A stretch of 64,000 nucleotides of DNA from Garicola koreensis. Lineage in GTDB: Bacteria > Actinomycetota > Actinomycetes > Actinomycetales > Micrococcaceae. Within the stretch, counting starts at the first letter, position 1, and every line of letters starts with the position of its first letter. The notes beneath the pieces were generated by a model. It made no database searches and had not been told where the DNA came from. It saw only the letters and a list, made by a program, of their open reading frames with translations. The DNA is taken from NCBI RefSeq assembly GCF_014195445.1, contig NZ_JACIBT010000001.1, positions 124,001-188,000 of the forward strand. Direction: 5' to 3'. This document shows positions 26,131 to 34,930 of this stretch, one piece after another. A program made the position numbers and the translations under genes.

Positions 26131-27798
26131 ATGACTCCACCGCGCACTCCCACAGCCGTCGACGCCCTGGCCGAGAGCTTCTTCGAGGACCTGCTCGCCC
26201 TGGCGCCGGAGGAGGCCACCATGCTGGGCCGCACCGGCGTGCAGACCCAGTACGGGGACTATTCCCCGGCCGGGCGGGAGGCGTTCGCGCAGCTGTACCG
26301 CAGCGTGCTGGCCCAGCTGGATGAGCTCGACCCCGCCGATGGGATTGATGAGGTCACCATCCACGCCATGCGCGAACGGCTCGGGGTGGCATTGGCTGAG
26401 CATGAGACCGGCCGCACCGAACTGAACAACATCGCCTCCGCCGCCCACAGCATCCGCATGGTGCTTGAACTGATGCCGCAGTCCACAGACGAGGACTTCA
26501 CCCATATCTCAGGGCGGCTGCGCAACGTCCCCACCGCCCTGGACCAGTACTGGCAGTCGCTGCTGCACTCCCAGCAGGCAGGCCACGTGGCCGCAGCACG
26601 GCAGGTGCAGGCCGTCTCCGAACAGGCAGAGTCCTGGGCAGCACACGACGGCGCCCTGAGCTCGCTGACCGCTGCGGCCGCCGCCGCGGGAGTCTCCGAC
26701 CAGGTGGAGTCCGATGTGCGCGCGGCGGTGGCTGTGGCCGCCGAGGCCTACCGTCGCTTTGCGCTGCGCCTGCGCGAGGAGCTGCTGCCGCACGCCCCGC
26801 AGCACGACGCCGTCGGGCCTGAGCTCTACCAGCTGTACTCCCGGTCCTTCACCGGGGCCACATTGGACCTGGAGGAGACCTACGCCTGGGGACTTGAGGA
26901 GCTGGAGCGGATCGTCGCCGCCCAGCAGCAGGTCGCCGAGCAGATCCGACCCGGCGCCACGGTGGAGGAGGCCAAGGAGATCCTCAACAGCGACCCGGCG
27001 CGGGTCATCCACGGCACCGAGGCGCTGCGCGACTGGATGCAGCAGCTCTCAGACGCCGCCATCGCCGACCTGCGCGACACCCACTTCGACGTGCCGGCAC
27101 CGATGGACCAATTGGACTGTCGCATCGCACCCACTCAGGACGGCGGGGTCTACTACACCCCGCCCAGTGATGACTTCTCCCGGCCGGGCAGCATGTGGTG
27201 GTCGGTGCCCCCGGAGAACACCGAATTCACCACCTGGGCTGAGACCACCACCGTCTACCACGAGGGGGTGCCCGGACATCACCTGCAGATCGGCACCGCC
27301 ACGCTGGTCAAGGACCGGCTGAACTCCTGGCGCAGGCACGCCGGAAGCACCTCCGGGTTCTCCGAAGGCTGGGCGCTCTACGCCGAGCAGCTGATGGCCG
27401 AACTGGGCTACCTGCAGGACCCGGGCGACCGGATGGGCATGCTGGACATGCAGCGTATGCGCGCAGCCCGGGTCGTCTTCGACATCGGCGTCCACTGCGG
27501 CTTCACCGCACCCCCGCAGTGGGGAGGTGAGGTGTGGACCCCGCAGACGGGCTACCGGTTCCTGCGCGAGCACCTGCCGGTGACCGAAGCTGAGCTGGAC
27601 TTCGAGTTCGTCCGCTACTTGGGCTGGCCGGGTCAGGCCCCCAGCTACAAGGTGGGCCAGCGCGTCTTCGAACAGATCCGCGCCGAGCGTGAGGCGCAGC
27701 AGGGCAGCGACTTCGACCTGCGGGCCTTCCACACGGAGCTGCTGCAGCTGGGCGGGCTCGGCCTGGACACCCTGCGCTTCGCGATGCGCCGCAGCTGA
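26131..27798 (+). CDS. DUF885 family protein (putative metallocarboxypeptidase-like)
   Basis: The product of about 555 residues is a DUF885 member, with the HEGVPGHHLQIG motif that resembles an extended HExxxxH zinc site. GFSEGWALYAEQLMAELGYL follows, where a further glutamate could be a ligand. The N-terminal half is helical and acidic. No signal peptide is visible, so it is likely cytoplasmic. Substrate is unknown. The ATG at 26131 was chosen over a GTG at 26122 because it fits the -10 spacing. Confidence 0.88.
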   Translation: MTPPRTPTAVDALAESFFEDLLALAPEEATMLGRTGVQTQYGDYSPAGREAFAQLYRSVLAQLDELDPADGIDEVTIHAMRERLGVALAEHETGRTELNNIASAAHSIRMVLELMPQSTDEDFTHISGRLRNVPTALDQYWQSLLHSQQAGHVAAARQVQAVSEQAESWAAHDGALSSLTAAAAAAGVSDQVESDVRAAVAVAAEAYRRFALRLREELLPHAPQHDAVGPELYQLYSRSFTGATLDLEETYAWGLEELERIVAAQQQVAEQIRPGATVEEAKEILNSDPARVIHGTEALRDWMQQLSDAAIADLRDTHFDVPAPMDQLDCRIAPTQDGGVYYTPPSDDFSRPGSMWWSVPPENTEFTTWAETTTVYHEGVPGHHLQIGTATLVKDRLNSWRRHAGSTSGFSEGWALYAEQLMAELGYLQDPGDRMGMLDMQRMRAARVVFDIGVHCGFTAPPQWGGEVWTPQTGYRFLREHLPVTEAELDFEFVRYLGWPGQAPSYKVGQRVFEQIRAEREAQQGSDFDLRAFHTELLQLGGLGLDTLRFAMRRS

Positions 27799-27836
27799 CG
27801 GGCACTAGCCGCCGCCTCGCCCTCACCCCCACCCCC

Positions 27837-27912
27837 ACGTTCGGTCACGCACTCTGACCCTGTTTCGGTGCGCGCAGCGGCAAATATGCTGTCAGAGTGC
27901 GTGACCGAACGT
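27837..27912. repeat. Perfect 22-bp inverted repeat between convergent genes
   Basis: Arms 27837-27858 and 27891-27912 are exact reverse complements, separated by 32 bases. It lies between the convergent DUF885 and lpdA genes. There is no U tract on either side. It could be a bidirectional terminator or a palindromic repeat element. Confidence 0.85.
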
Positions 27913-27926
27913 CATTGAGGGGGAGC

Positions 27927-29381
27927 TCAGTCGTCGGGGGAGCTGACGTGCAGGTGCAGCCGGCGGGCGGCCTCCGAGATCGACCCTGTCAGTGAGGGGT
28001 AGACGGTGAAGGTGGCGGCGATGTCATCGACGTGCAGCTTATGGGTCACCGCAAGCGCCAGCGGGAAGATCAGCTCTGAGGCCCGCGGTGCCACGATGAC
28101 CGCTCCGATGACGGTGCCCGAGCCGCGCCGGGCGAAGATCTTCACGAAGCCTTGGTCGATGTTCATCATCTTCGCCCGCGGATTGGTGGTCAGGTCCAGC
28201 TTCACCACGTCTGCCTGATACTTTCCGGAGTCCACCTGAGCCTGGGTGACCCCCACTGTGGCGATCTCCGGGGAAGTGAACACGTTGGAGGTCACCCGGT
28301 GCAGCTGCAGCGGCTTCACCGCATCGCCCTGCATGTGAGCCACGGCGATGCGGCCCTGCATGGCCGCCACTGAGGCCAGCGGGAACATGCCGGTGCAGTC
28401 GCCTGCGGCGTAGATGTTGGGCCCGGTGGTGCGCGAGACCGTGTCGACGCGGATATGGCCCGACTCAGTGGTCTCCACCCCGGCCTCATCAAGTCCGATG
28501 CCGACGGTGTTGGGGATGCCGCCCACGGCCATCAGACAGTGCGAGCCCTCCAGTACGCGACCATCGGTCAGGATGACCTTCACGCCCTCTGCCGTGCGCT
28601 CCACCGATTCGGCGCGCGTCTGTGACGCGACTTTCACCCCCGCCCGGGTGAAGGCGCTCTCCAGTGCGGCTGCGGCGTCGGAGTCCTCACCGGGCAGCAC
28701 CTGCTCCCGGGAGGAGACCAGGGTGACCGCAGCTCCCAGGCGCCGGTAGGCGGAGGCGAACTCGGCGCCGGTGACCCCGGAGCCGACCACGATCATGTGC
28801 TCAGGAACGTCGGTGATGTTGTAGGCCTGGGTCCAGCTGAGGATGCGCTCCCCGTCGGGCACGGCCGTGGGCAGCACCCTGGGGTGGGCCCCGGTGGCGA
28901 CGATGATCGCATCGGCCTCCACGGTGAAGGTCTCCCCGGCAGGGTCGGTGACTTCCAAATTGGTCGGCGGAAGGATACGGCCGCGTCCGGTGATGATGCG
29001 CACCCCGGCGGCCTTCAGCGTGGCAGTGATGTCCTGAGACTGGGTGCGGGCCAGCTGCAGCAGCCGCTCATTGACCTTGGAGAAATCTGCCCAGGCCTCA
29101 GTCTCATACTTATCCTCCCCGGTGGCGCCGAAGCGCACTCCGAACGCTGTGGAAGCGTTGACCCGGCGCATGGCATCGGCTGTGGCCACCAGCGTCTTCG
29201 AGGGCACCACATCGGTGAGCACCGCCGAGCCGCCCATGCCCTTCTCCTCGACGATGGTGACCTCGGCACCGGCAGCGGCGGCCACCATTGCGGCCTCATA
29301 GCCGCCGGGCCCGCCGCCCAGAATCGCAATCCGGTCAGGGGCAAAGCGCTTTGCGTGGATTTGAGTAGTCACGCGCCCCAT
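27927..29381 (-). CDS. lpdA: NAD(P)H-quinone dehydrogenase of the LpdA type
   Basis: The flavoprotein of about 484 residues has the pyridine nucleotide-disulfide oxidoreductase fold (IAILGGGPGGYEAAMVAAAA, VVGSGVTGAEFASAYRRLGA, IYAAGDCTGMFPLASVAAMQ) and the dimerisation domain. The redox-active CxxxxC pair of lipoamide dehydrogenases is replaced by GGSAVLTDVVPSK, with no cysteines. This is typical of mycobacterial LpdA-like quinone reductases. I start it at ATG 29381. A GTG at 29372 is possible, and the open frame further upstream is not gene-like. Confidence 0.88.
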   Translation of the reverse strand: MGRVTTQIHAKRFAPDRIAILGGGPGGYEAAMVAAAAGAEVTIVEEKGMGGSAVLTDVVPSKTLVATADAMRRVNASTAFGVRFGATGEDKYETEAWADFSKVNERLLQLARTQSQDITATLKAAGVRIITGRGRILPPTNLEVTDPAGETFTVEADAIIVATGAHPRVLPTAVPDGERILSWTQAYNITDVPEHMIVVGSGVTGAEFASAYRRLGAAVTLVSSREQVLPGEDSDAAAALESAFTRAGVKVASQTRAESVERTAEGVKVILTDGRVLEGSHCLMAVGGIPNTVGIGLDEAGVETTESGHIRVDTVSRTTGPNIYAAGDCTGMFPLASVAAMQGRIAVAHMQGDAVKPLQLHRVTSNVFTSPEIATVGVTQAQVDSGKYQADVVKLDLTTNPRAKMMNIDQGFVKIFARRGSGTVIGAVIVAPRASELIFPLALAVTHKLHVDDIAATFTVYPSLTGSISEAARRLHLHVSSPDD

Positions 29382-29585
29382 TGTTGCCCACCAGCGGAAC
29401 AGTCCAAAACCTCGCTGCAGAACGTCCGCGGCGAACAGTCGTGTATATGTGCGCCTGGACACCCGGGGATCGGATACCCTGGGGAGAATCAGCGGCACCG
29501 ACGTCGCATCACGCGTTGAGCGCAGAGTTACGTTGAACGACAGAGTAGGTTGAGCACAGAGCACCAAGGGCAGGTGGAGAACAAC

Positions 29586-30704
29586 ATGGCGCTGGGCCCG
29601 CGGCCGGAGTCGGCCGCAGTCATGGAGTCTGTTCCCAGCCTGCCCATCCACTCGTCGCTGCTGTTCGTGCTGATCGCCGGGCTCTTCCTGGCGGCGCTGA
29701 TCATCCGGGCTCAGCGGCTGCCGGTGCAGCCGCGGCAGACTGCGGGACTGACCAGGCATCAGGCCCGCACCGCGCGCCGACGAGTGCGGCGGCGACGGGG
29801 ACGTCGTCGTTCCCGCGCCCCGGACAGCCCGAACGAAGAACTGCATCACACGCACGATGCTGAGGTGACCACCCTCGCCAGAGAAGGGACGATGAGGCAG
29901 AACATGCAGCAGGCCACGGTTTCCCCCCAAGCGGCAGCCCCCCAGGGGTCAGCGCCCGCCGGCCGATTCCGCATCCACTGGGGCCGCACGCTGTTGGCGG
30001 CCACCGCAGCACTGGGCACATTGGCGGGGCTGGCGACGGTGCTCGCCGCCTGGCTGACCGCACTTCCCTGGAGCGTGCCGATCATCTGCGGCGTCGTCGT
30101 GCTGCTCAGTCTGGGGGCTCTGCAGGTCAGTGCGGCGCTGCGTCGTCGGCGCAAGCGCCGGGCACGGGTTGAGCATGCCATCCAGGATGCGATGAACTCC
30201 CAACCGCAGGTGCGTGAGGAGACGGAGCTGCGGCAGCGCAGCGCAGCCGAAGCCGGTGCGGCCCTGGGCATCACCGCTGAGTCGGCGCCCTTTGATGCGC
30301 TCAGCTCCGATTCGGCCGGCCACGGGGGTCCCGACTCCCTGGTGACGCTGGACGAGGACGGTCTTCCCCAGGATGCGGAGCGGCTGTTCGGTGAGCGTGC
30401 CGGCCAGGCGGACCAGGCTGCGCAGTCCGGATCAGCCCTGTTCGATCAGGGCAGCGAGAATCAGAGCACCGTCGCCGCACAGAGCTGGACCCCGCGTGCG
30501 GTGCCGCACCCGAAGTACTTGGTGGCTGAGAAGGTGGAACGCGCCGAACCGGAACCGTTGGTCGCACCGCAGGAGCCGGCCCCCAGCCCCGACACCAAGC
30601 TCAAGCAGCCAGCGGCACCGGCGGCGCAGAGCGAAGAGGCAGAATCCTCGGCCGGGGAGGGATCCATCGACCTGGATGCGGTTCTGAAGCGCCGGCGAGC
30701 CTGA
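29586..30704 (+). CDS. Membrane protein with basic linker and acidic tail, unknown function
   Basis: The protein of about 372 residues has one hydrophobic segment near the start (SSLLFVLIAGLFLAALIIRA), a very basic linker ([15 protein letters not shown]), and two further segments around residues 135-185. A long polar, acidic C-terminal region of about 190 residues follows. GGTGGAGA at 29573-29580 supports the ATG at 29586. I do not recognise the family. It is divergent from lpdA and 11 bases upstream of the phosphotransferase gene, so the pair is probably an operon. Confidence 0.72.
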   Translation: MALGPRPESAAVMESVPSLPIHSSLLFVLIAGLFLAALIIRAQRLPVQPRQTAGLTRHQARTARRRVRRRRGRRRSRAPDSPNEELHHTHDAEVTTLAREGTMRQNMQQATVSPQAAAPQGSAPAGRFRIHWGRTLLAATAALGTLAGLATVLAAWLTALPWSVPIICGVVVLLSLGALQVSAALRRRRKRRARVEHAIQDAMNSQPQVREETELRQRSAAEAGAALGITAESAPFDALSSDSAGHGGPDSLVTLDEDGLPQDAERLFGERAGQADQAAQSGSALFDQGSENQSTVAAQSWTPRAVPHPKYLVAEKVERAEPEPLVAPQEPAPSPDTKLKQPAAPAAQSEEAESSAGEGSIDLDAVLKRRRA

Positions 30705-30715
30705 GGTCCGCCCAC

Positions 30716-32032
30716 GTGCCTGATACCTCCCGGCCGGTGACGGCGGCGCCGGCGGCCGGACGCGTCGAGCAGGAAGCCCGGCAGCTGGCGTTCCTGCAGT
30801 CCTACGACGCACATTCGCCGATCTCTGCGGCCCTGCAGCAGTCCGGGGTCTACACCACCAGCGTCCACCTGGAGTTCGTCCAGCACCGCCCAGGCGCCGG
30901 TGTCACCGGGGTCTACCGGGTGGCCACCTCACGGCCGATGCTCACCAACGGCGCCCCGCAGGGCACCTACACCGAAACCTCCGACCACGTCGACGAACTC
31001 TATGTGGGCATGACCACCGAACGCATCGACGACGACGCCGCAGGGGTGGTCTTCGCCCACTGCCCCTCCGGGCAGCTGGCCATCTGGCAGCACCCCCAGG
31101 ACCCGGCGCTTCCGGGTCTGGCCCTGGCCACCGACCCCCACTCCGTCGCGGCCACGTGGGGGGCCGGACGGACCCTGACCGGGCTGGAGACCGTCAGCTA
31201 CCGCCCGCTGCGCCGTGCAGTGATCGCAGCAGACTTCTCAGACGGCACCCGCCGGTATCTCAAAGTGCTGCGCACCCAGCGGGCCGCCGAACTCGACGGC
31301 CGGCACCGGGTGCTGCTTGAGGCCGGGGTCCCCGCGCCGGTGCCGGTGAGCGAGCCGGTCAGCGACGTCGTCGCGCTGGAACAGGGTGCCGGCGTGTCGC
31401 TGGCTGAGTATTTCCTGGCCGACGGCGGCGCCACGGTGCGGCCCCAGGACTTCACCAGTCTGCTGGACAGGATGCCCACCCAGGTTATGACCTTGCCCGC
31501 CCGTGAGGCGTGGACGGACCGGCTGCCCGCCTACGCCTCGGCCGCCAGCTCCGCCCTGCCGGCCCACACCGAGCGCATCGCGCGGGTGGAGGATGAGATT
31601 CTCACGACCCTGCCGGTCACCGACCGGGGCCCGGTGGTGCCCACCCACGGTGATTTCTATGAGGCCAACGTGCTGATGCGGGACTCGAAGATCAGCTGCC
31701 TGCTCGACGTGGACTCGCTGGGGCCCGGCCACCGGGTGGACGACCTCGCCTGCTTTCTGGGTCACCTGGCCGTGCTGCCAGCGGTCGACTCCCGCTACAT
31801 TCACGCGCCTGCGGCCTTCGACCGCTTCGCCCGCGCCTTCGCCGCCGACGTCGACCCTCAGGCGCTGCGGATCCGCTCGGCCTCGGTGGCACTGTCTCTG
31901 GTGGCGGGCGCCCGCGACGCCACGCGCAGCGACTGGCAGGTCCAGGCAGAGCACCGGCTGCGCTGCGCGGAGGTGCTGCTGGGTCTCACGGCCGACGCGG
32001 GGGATCTTCCGCAGTGGCCAACCGTTCTTTGA
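30716..32032 (+). CDS. Aminoglycoside phosphotransferase-family kinase-like protein
   Basis: The 438-residue protein has a kinase-like fold. The catalytic loop is in VVPTHGDFYEANVLM (HGDFxxxN), followed by the metal-binding CLLDVDSLGPGHRVDDLACF. An N-terminal region holds a lysine in RYLKVLRT that could be the ATP-binding residue. Family members phosphorylate small molecules. The substrate is unknown and drug resistance should not be assumed. It starts with GTG 11 bases after the membrane gene, and its 3' end overlaps the convergent TPR gene by 47 bases. Confidence 0.82.
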   Translation: MPDTSRPVTAAPAAGRVEQEARQLAFLQSYDAHSPISAALQQSGVYTTSVHLEFVQHRPGAGVTGVYRVATSRPMLTNGAPQGTYTETSDHVDELYVGMTTERIDDDAAGVVFAHCPSGQLAIWQHPQDPALPGLALATDPHSVAATWGAGRTLTGLETVSYRPLRRAVIAADFSDGTRRYLKVLRTQRAAELDGRHRVLLEAGVPAPVPVSEPVSDVVALEQGAGVSLAEYFLADGGATVRPQDFTSLLDRMPTQVMTLPAREAWTDRLPAYASAASSALPAHTERIARVEDEILTTLPVTDRGPVVPTHGDFYEANVLMRDSKISCLLDVDSLGPGHRVDDLACFLGHLAVLPAVDSRYIHAPAAFDRFARAFAADVDPQALRIRSASVALSLVAGARDATRSDWQVQAEHRLRCAEVLLGLTADAGDLPQWPTVL

Positions 32033-33776
32033 GCTGCTGCAGCTGGGCTTCGACGACGTCGGCGTCGGGGGAGCGGGCCAGGCTGCGCAGGGCCTCGACT
32101 CGGCCTTCCAGTGCGCTGACCAGCAGTGCGTCTGAGATCTGCCGATCCTCTGCGGCCATGCGGAACACGGTCTCGGCCTCCTCAGCCCGGCTCATCTGAA
32201 GCAGCACGGTGGCGGCGAAGATTTCCGCATCGGCGGCGGCTTCCTCGTCCGAGGCGCCGGCGAACAGGTCGGCGGCTTCCAAGGCGGCGGCCACGGCTTC
32301 GGTGCCGCGGCCCAGGGCAGTCAGCGACCGTGCCCGGGTGTCGGTGATGTCGGCATGCTGCCAGTCGGTGCCGTGCTCCACCACGATGCGCCCGGCCCGG
32401 TCCAAGTGCTCCAGGCCGGAGGGGTCCTCGTGGCGGCAGAGCAGGTGGCCCAAGGAGTGCAGAGCCTGCAGCAGCATCAGCGGATCGGTGTCCGCACCCT
32501 GGTCGGCCAGCCGCAGCCCTTCGGAATAGTGGTGCTTGGCAGTATGGGCCCGGTCCAGTGAGGCCGCCAGCGCGCCGGCGGCCAGATGCGCCCGGGCTGC
32601 CTCGTCGACCTCATCGGCGGCGAGGAAGTGGCCTGCGGCCTCGTCCCAGTGCGACATCGCTTCCAGCGGCCGCTTCAGCTGGGTGACCGCATGGCCCAGG
32701 CCCATCAGGGCCCGGCCGCGGGTGGAGTGGTCCACCTCGGAGCCGGTCATCCGCAGCGAGAGCGCGTCCAACACCTTCTCCGCTTCGGCGTGCTCGCCCA
32801 TGTCCAGCAGCTGCTGCCCCAGGGCCAGGCTGAGCATCCGCGACTCGGTGAACTCGCCCAGCTCGGCCTGCTGCACCGAGACCCGCCAGGCCAGCACCGC
32901 CACCTCGTGCTGATCCAGGCTCGCACTGATCCCGGCCAGCAGCGCCGCCGCCGATGCGGCTCCCTTGCGCACACCGGAGGCGCAGTACATCTCCGCGGAG
33001 CTGATGGCCTCAGCCGCAGCCTGCTCCGGGCGGTCCTCGTTGTGATGCACCGTGGCCCTAAGCATGTTCATGGCCCCGCGCACCGCCCGGTTGGTCGGAG
33101 TGCTCAGGACCTTCTCCGAGGTGGCAAGTGCCTCCTCCGTCTGGTCCGTCAGCAGCTGGACGTGAGCCAAAAACATCTGCGCCGAGGCGAGCGCCTGTGT
33201 GCGCTGAAGCTGCTCCAACATCGCGCAGGCCTCACTGATCAGCGGCATAGCGGCCTCGGGCCCCTCATCGTGCATGCTGTGCACGGCCAAGGATGAGAGC
33301 ACATCGGCACGCTCCACGCTGGGTGCGCCGTCGTCGTCGAGCTCCTCAGCCACCCGGGTGAGGATCTCTGCCTCCACCCGGTCGGGTTCGCGCAGCAGCA
33401 TCGCGCCCAGCTGCGCCTCCACATCGGCCTGACGGGTGCGGCCCAGCTGCCGCAGCAGCTCCACCCGCTGAGCGACATAGGGGGCGGAGCGCTGCGAGTC
33501 TCCGCGCATTTCGTGGATCCCGGAGAGCACCCGCAGCAGCATCAGCCGGTTCTCCGGGTCCTCTGAGCCCGGGGCCGTAAGCCCACGCTCTGCCGCCGCG
33601 GCGGCGGAGGCGAAGCGCTCCCCGTAGGCGGCTTCGTAGGCAAGGTCCACCCACCCGCGAGCAGTCTGAGCCTCCTCCTCAGCGGAGCTGGGAGCGTGCA
33701 GCATCGACTGCAGCCGGCTGCTCAGCGGAGCCGATCCCGGAATCTCCACGTGCAGGTCAGCAGAATCGCCCTTCAT
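31986..33776 (-). CDS. Tetratricopeptide-repeat protein
   Basis: The 596-residue acidic protein is almost wholly alpha-helical, with repeated 34-residue TPR-like units (for example AARAHLAAGALAASLDRAHT and LMLLQALHSLGHLLCRHEDP). No DNA-binding or enzymatic domain and no signal peptide are visible, so it is probably a cytoplasmic scaffold. AGGGAGG immediately precedes the ATG. A TACCCT box also lies seven bases upstream. It converges on the phosphotransferase gene with a 47-base overlap. Confidence 0.75.
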   Translation of the reverse strand: MKGDSADLHVEIPGSAPLSSRLQSMLHAPSSAEEEAQTARGWVDLAYEAAYGERFASAAAAAERGLTAPGSEDPENRLMLLRVLSGIHEMRGDSQRSAPYVAQRVELLRQLGRTRQADVEAQLGAMLLREPDRVEAEILTRVAEELDDDGAPSVERADVLSSLAVHSMHDEGPEAAMPLISEACAMLEQLQRTQALASAQMFLAHVQLLTDQTEEALATSEKVLSTPTNRAVRGAMNMLRATVHHNEDRPEQAAAEAISSAEMYCASGVRKGAASAAALLAGISASLDQHEVAVLAWRVSVQQAELGEFTESRMLSLALGQQLLDMGEHAEAEKVLDALSLRMTGSEVDHSTRGRALMGLGHAVTQLKRPLEAMSHWDEAAGHFLAADEVDEAARAHLAAGALAASLDRAHTAKHHYSEGLRLADQGADTDPLMLLQALHSLGHLLCRHEDPSGLEHLDRAGRIVVEHGTDWQHADITDTRARSLTALGRGTEAVAAALEAADLFAGASDEEAAADAEIFAATVLLQMSRAEEAETVFRMAAEDRQISDALLVSALEGRVEALRSLARSPDADVVEAQLQQLKERLATAEDPPRRP

Positions 33777-33823
33777 CCTCCCTAGGGTAGCGGCCTATGG
33801 TCCTGCAGTTCACACTGGGTACG

Positions 33824-33829
33824 TAGAAT
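33824..33829 (+). promoter_or_regulatory. -10 box TAGAAT for leaderless lipoprotein transcript
   Basis: TAGAAT lies seven bases before ATG 33837 and supports that start over the in-frame ATG at 33828. Confidence 0.55.
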
Positions 33830-33836
33830 GTGGCTG

Positions 33837-34859
33837 ATGGCCCGTCTTCCGCACTACCGCGCCTCGCTCGCTGCCCTGGTGGTGGGTGCTGCTCTGCTGG
33901 TGGCTGGCTGCTCCGAACCGCCGCCGCCGGCGCCTGAGCCCACCGGCGCAGAGCTTGAACGTGCCTGGCGGATCGCGGTGGGCTCCGACCCGCTGGACCA
34001 GACCATCGCGCAGCTGTACTCACAGGCGCTCAACGCCCATGAGCGGCCTGCCACCGTGGTGGAGGACACCGAGGCTGATGTCACCGAGCTCGCCGTCGCA
34101 CTGGGGGATGAGGGCGCTGATGCCGTGGTTGAAGATTCGGAGGACGACCGCTATGAGATCGTCTTGGCCCGCACGGTGCCGCTGGCCCAGAGTCTGGACC
34201 CTGAAGGCTACGCCGAGCTGACCGAGGCTGGCAGTCAGGACGATCTGGGGCCCGCCGCCGCCCCGGAGGACCTCACCGAGGTCATTGAGACCCAGTTGAC
34301 CGATGCTCAGCTGCTGAATCCGGCCCCAGCGGTGCTGCGCAGCTCCATGCTCATCACCAGCATCACCGCGACGGATCTCGGTGCGGAGCCCGACGACGAC
34401 CCGACCTTGGAGTCGCTGGGGACCCACTGCTCGGACCTCACCATTGGGGTCCGCACCGGTCACACCGCCTCGCAGGACCTGCTGGAGGAGGTCTATGACT
34501 GTCAGCCGCAGCAGTGGGTGGTCCAGGAGGAGGACGCGCTCATCCAGGGGCTGATCACTGCCGAGCTCGACGCCGCCCTGATGACCAGCTCGCACCCGGC
34601 CGCGGCCGAGCATGCGCTGACCAGTTTGGAGGACTCGCAGCGGGCCTTCACCCACGACCAGTATGCCCCGATGGTCGCCTCCCGCATTGCTGAGCGGATC
34701 CCCGAGGTCGTCGCTGACATCTCTGCCGCGCTCGATGAGGAGGCGCTGGTCACCCTGCGGCGGCTCATCCGCGACGAGCAGGGCCTGACCCCTGAGGATG
34801 CGGCCGAGTACTGGCTGGTTCAGAACGAGTTCATCGCTGAACCGGAGGTCTGGGGGTGA
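33837..34859 (+). CDS. Lipoprotein resembling osmoprotectant (glycine betaine-type) substrate-binding proteins
   Basis: The 340-residue protein has a lipoprotein signal peptide (LAALVVGAALLVAGCSEPPP). The mature part resembles OpuAC/ProX-type binding proteins: a start RAWRIAVGSDPLDQTIAQLY, a region LLNPAPAVLRSSMLITSITA, and a LESLGTHCSDLTIGVRTG segment. Strongly acidic composition fits a salt-adapted envelope. No ABC ATPase or permease gene is adjacent, so it is an orphan. The aromatic cage residues cannot be assigned with confidence, and ligand is unknown. Confidence 0.7.
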   Translation: MARLPHYRASLAALVVGAALLVAGCSEPPPPAPEPTGAELERAWRIAVGSDPLDQTIAQLYSQALNAHERPATVVEDTEADVTELAVALGDEGADAVVEDSEDDRYEIVLARTVPLAQSLDPEGYAELTEAGSQDDLGPAAAPEDLTEVIETQLTDAQLLNPAPAVLRSSMLITSITATDLGAEPDDDPTLESLGTHCSDLTIGVRTGHTASQDLLEEVYDCQPQQWVVQEEDALIQGLITAELDAALMTSSHPAAAEHALTSLEDSQRAFTHDQYAPMVASRIAERIPEVVADISAALDEEALVTLRRLIRDEQGLTPEDAAEYWLVQNEFIAEPEVWG

Positions 34860-34900
34860 GCAGCGGCCCATACCACAAACACAGCGTCGGGGATTCGCAG

Positions 34901-34912
34901 ATTGTTGACAAT
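34901..34912. promoter_or_regulatory. Palindrome ATTGT-TG-ACAAT upstream of the first aminotransferase gene
   Basis: A perfect 5-bp inverted repeat with a two-base centre lies 18 bases before ATG 34931. It contains TTGACA. It could be a regulator-binding site or a -35 element. Confidence 0.4.
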
Positions 34913-34930
34913 ATGAGGCAGAATCTCTGC

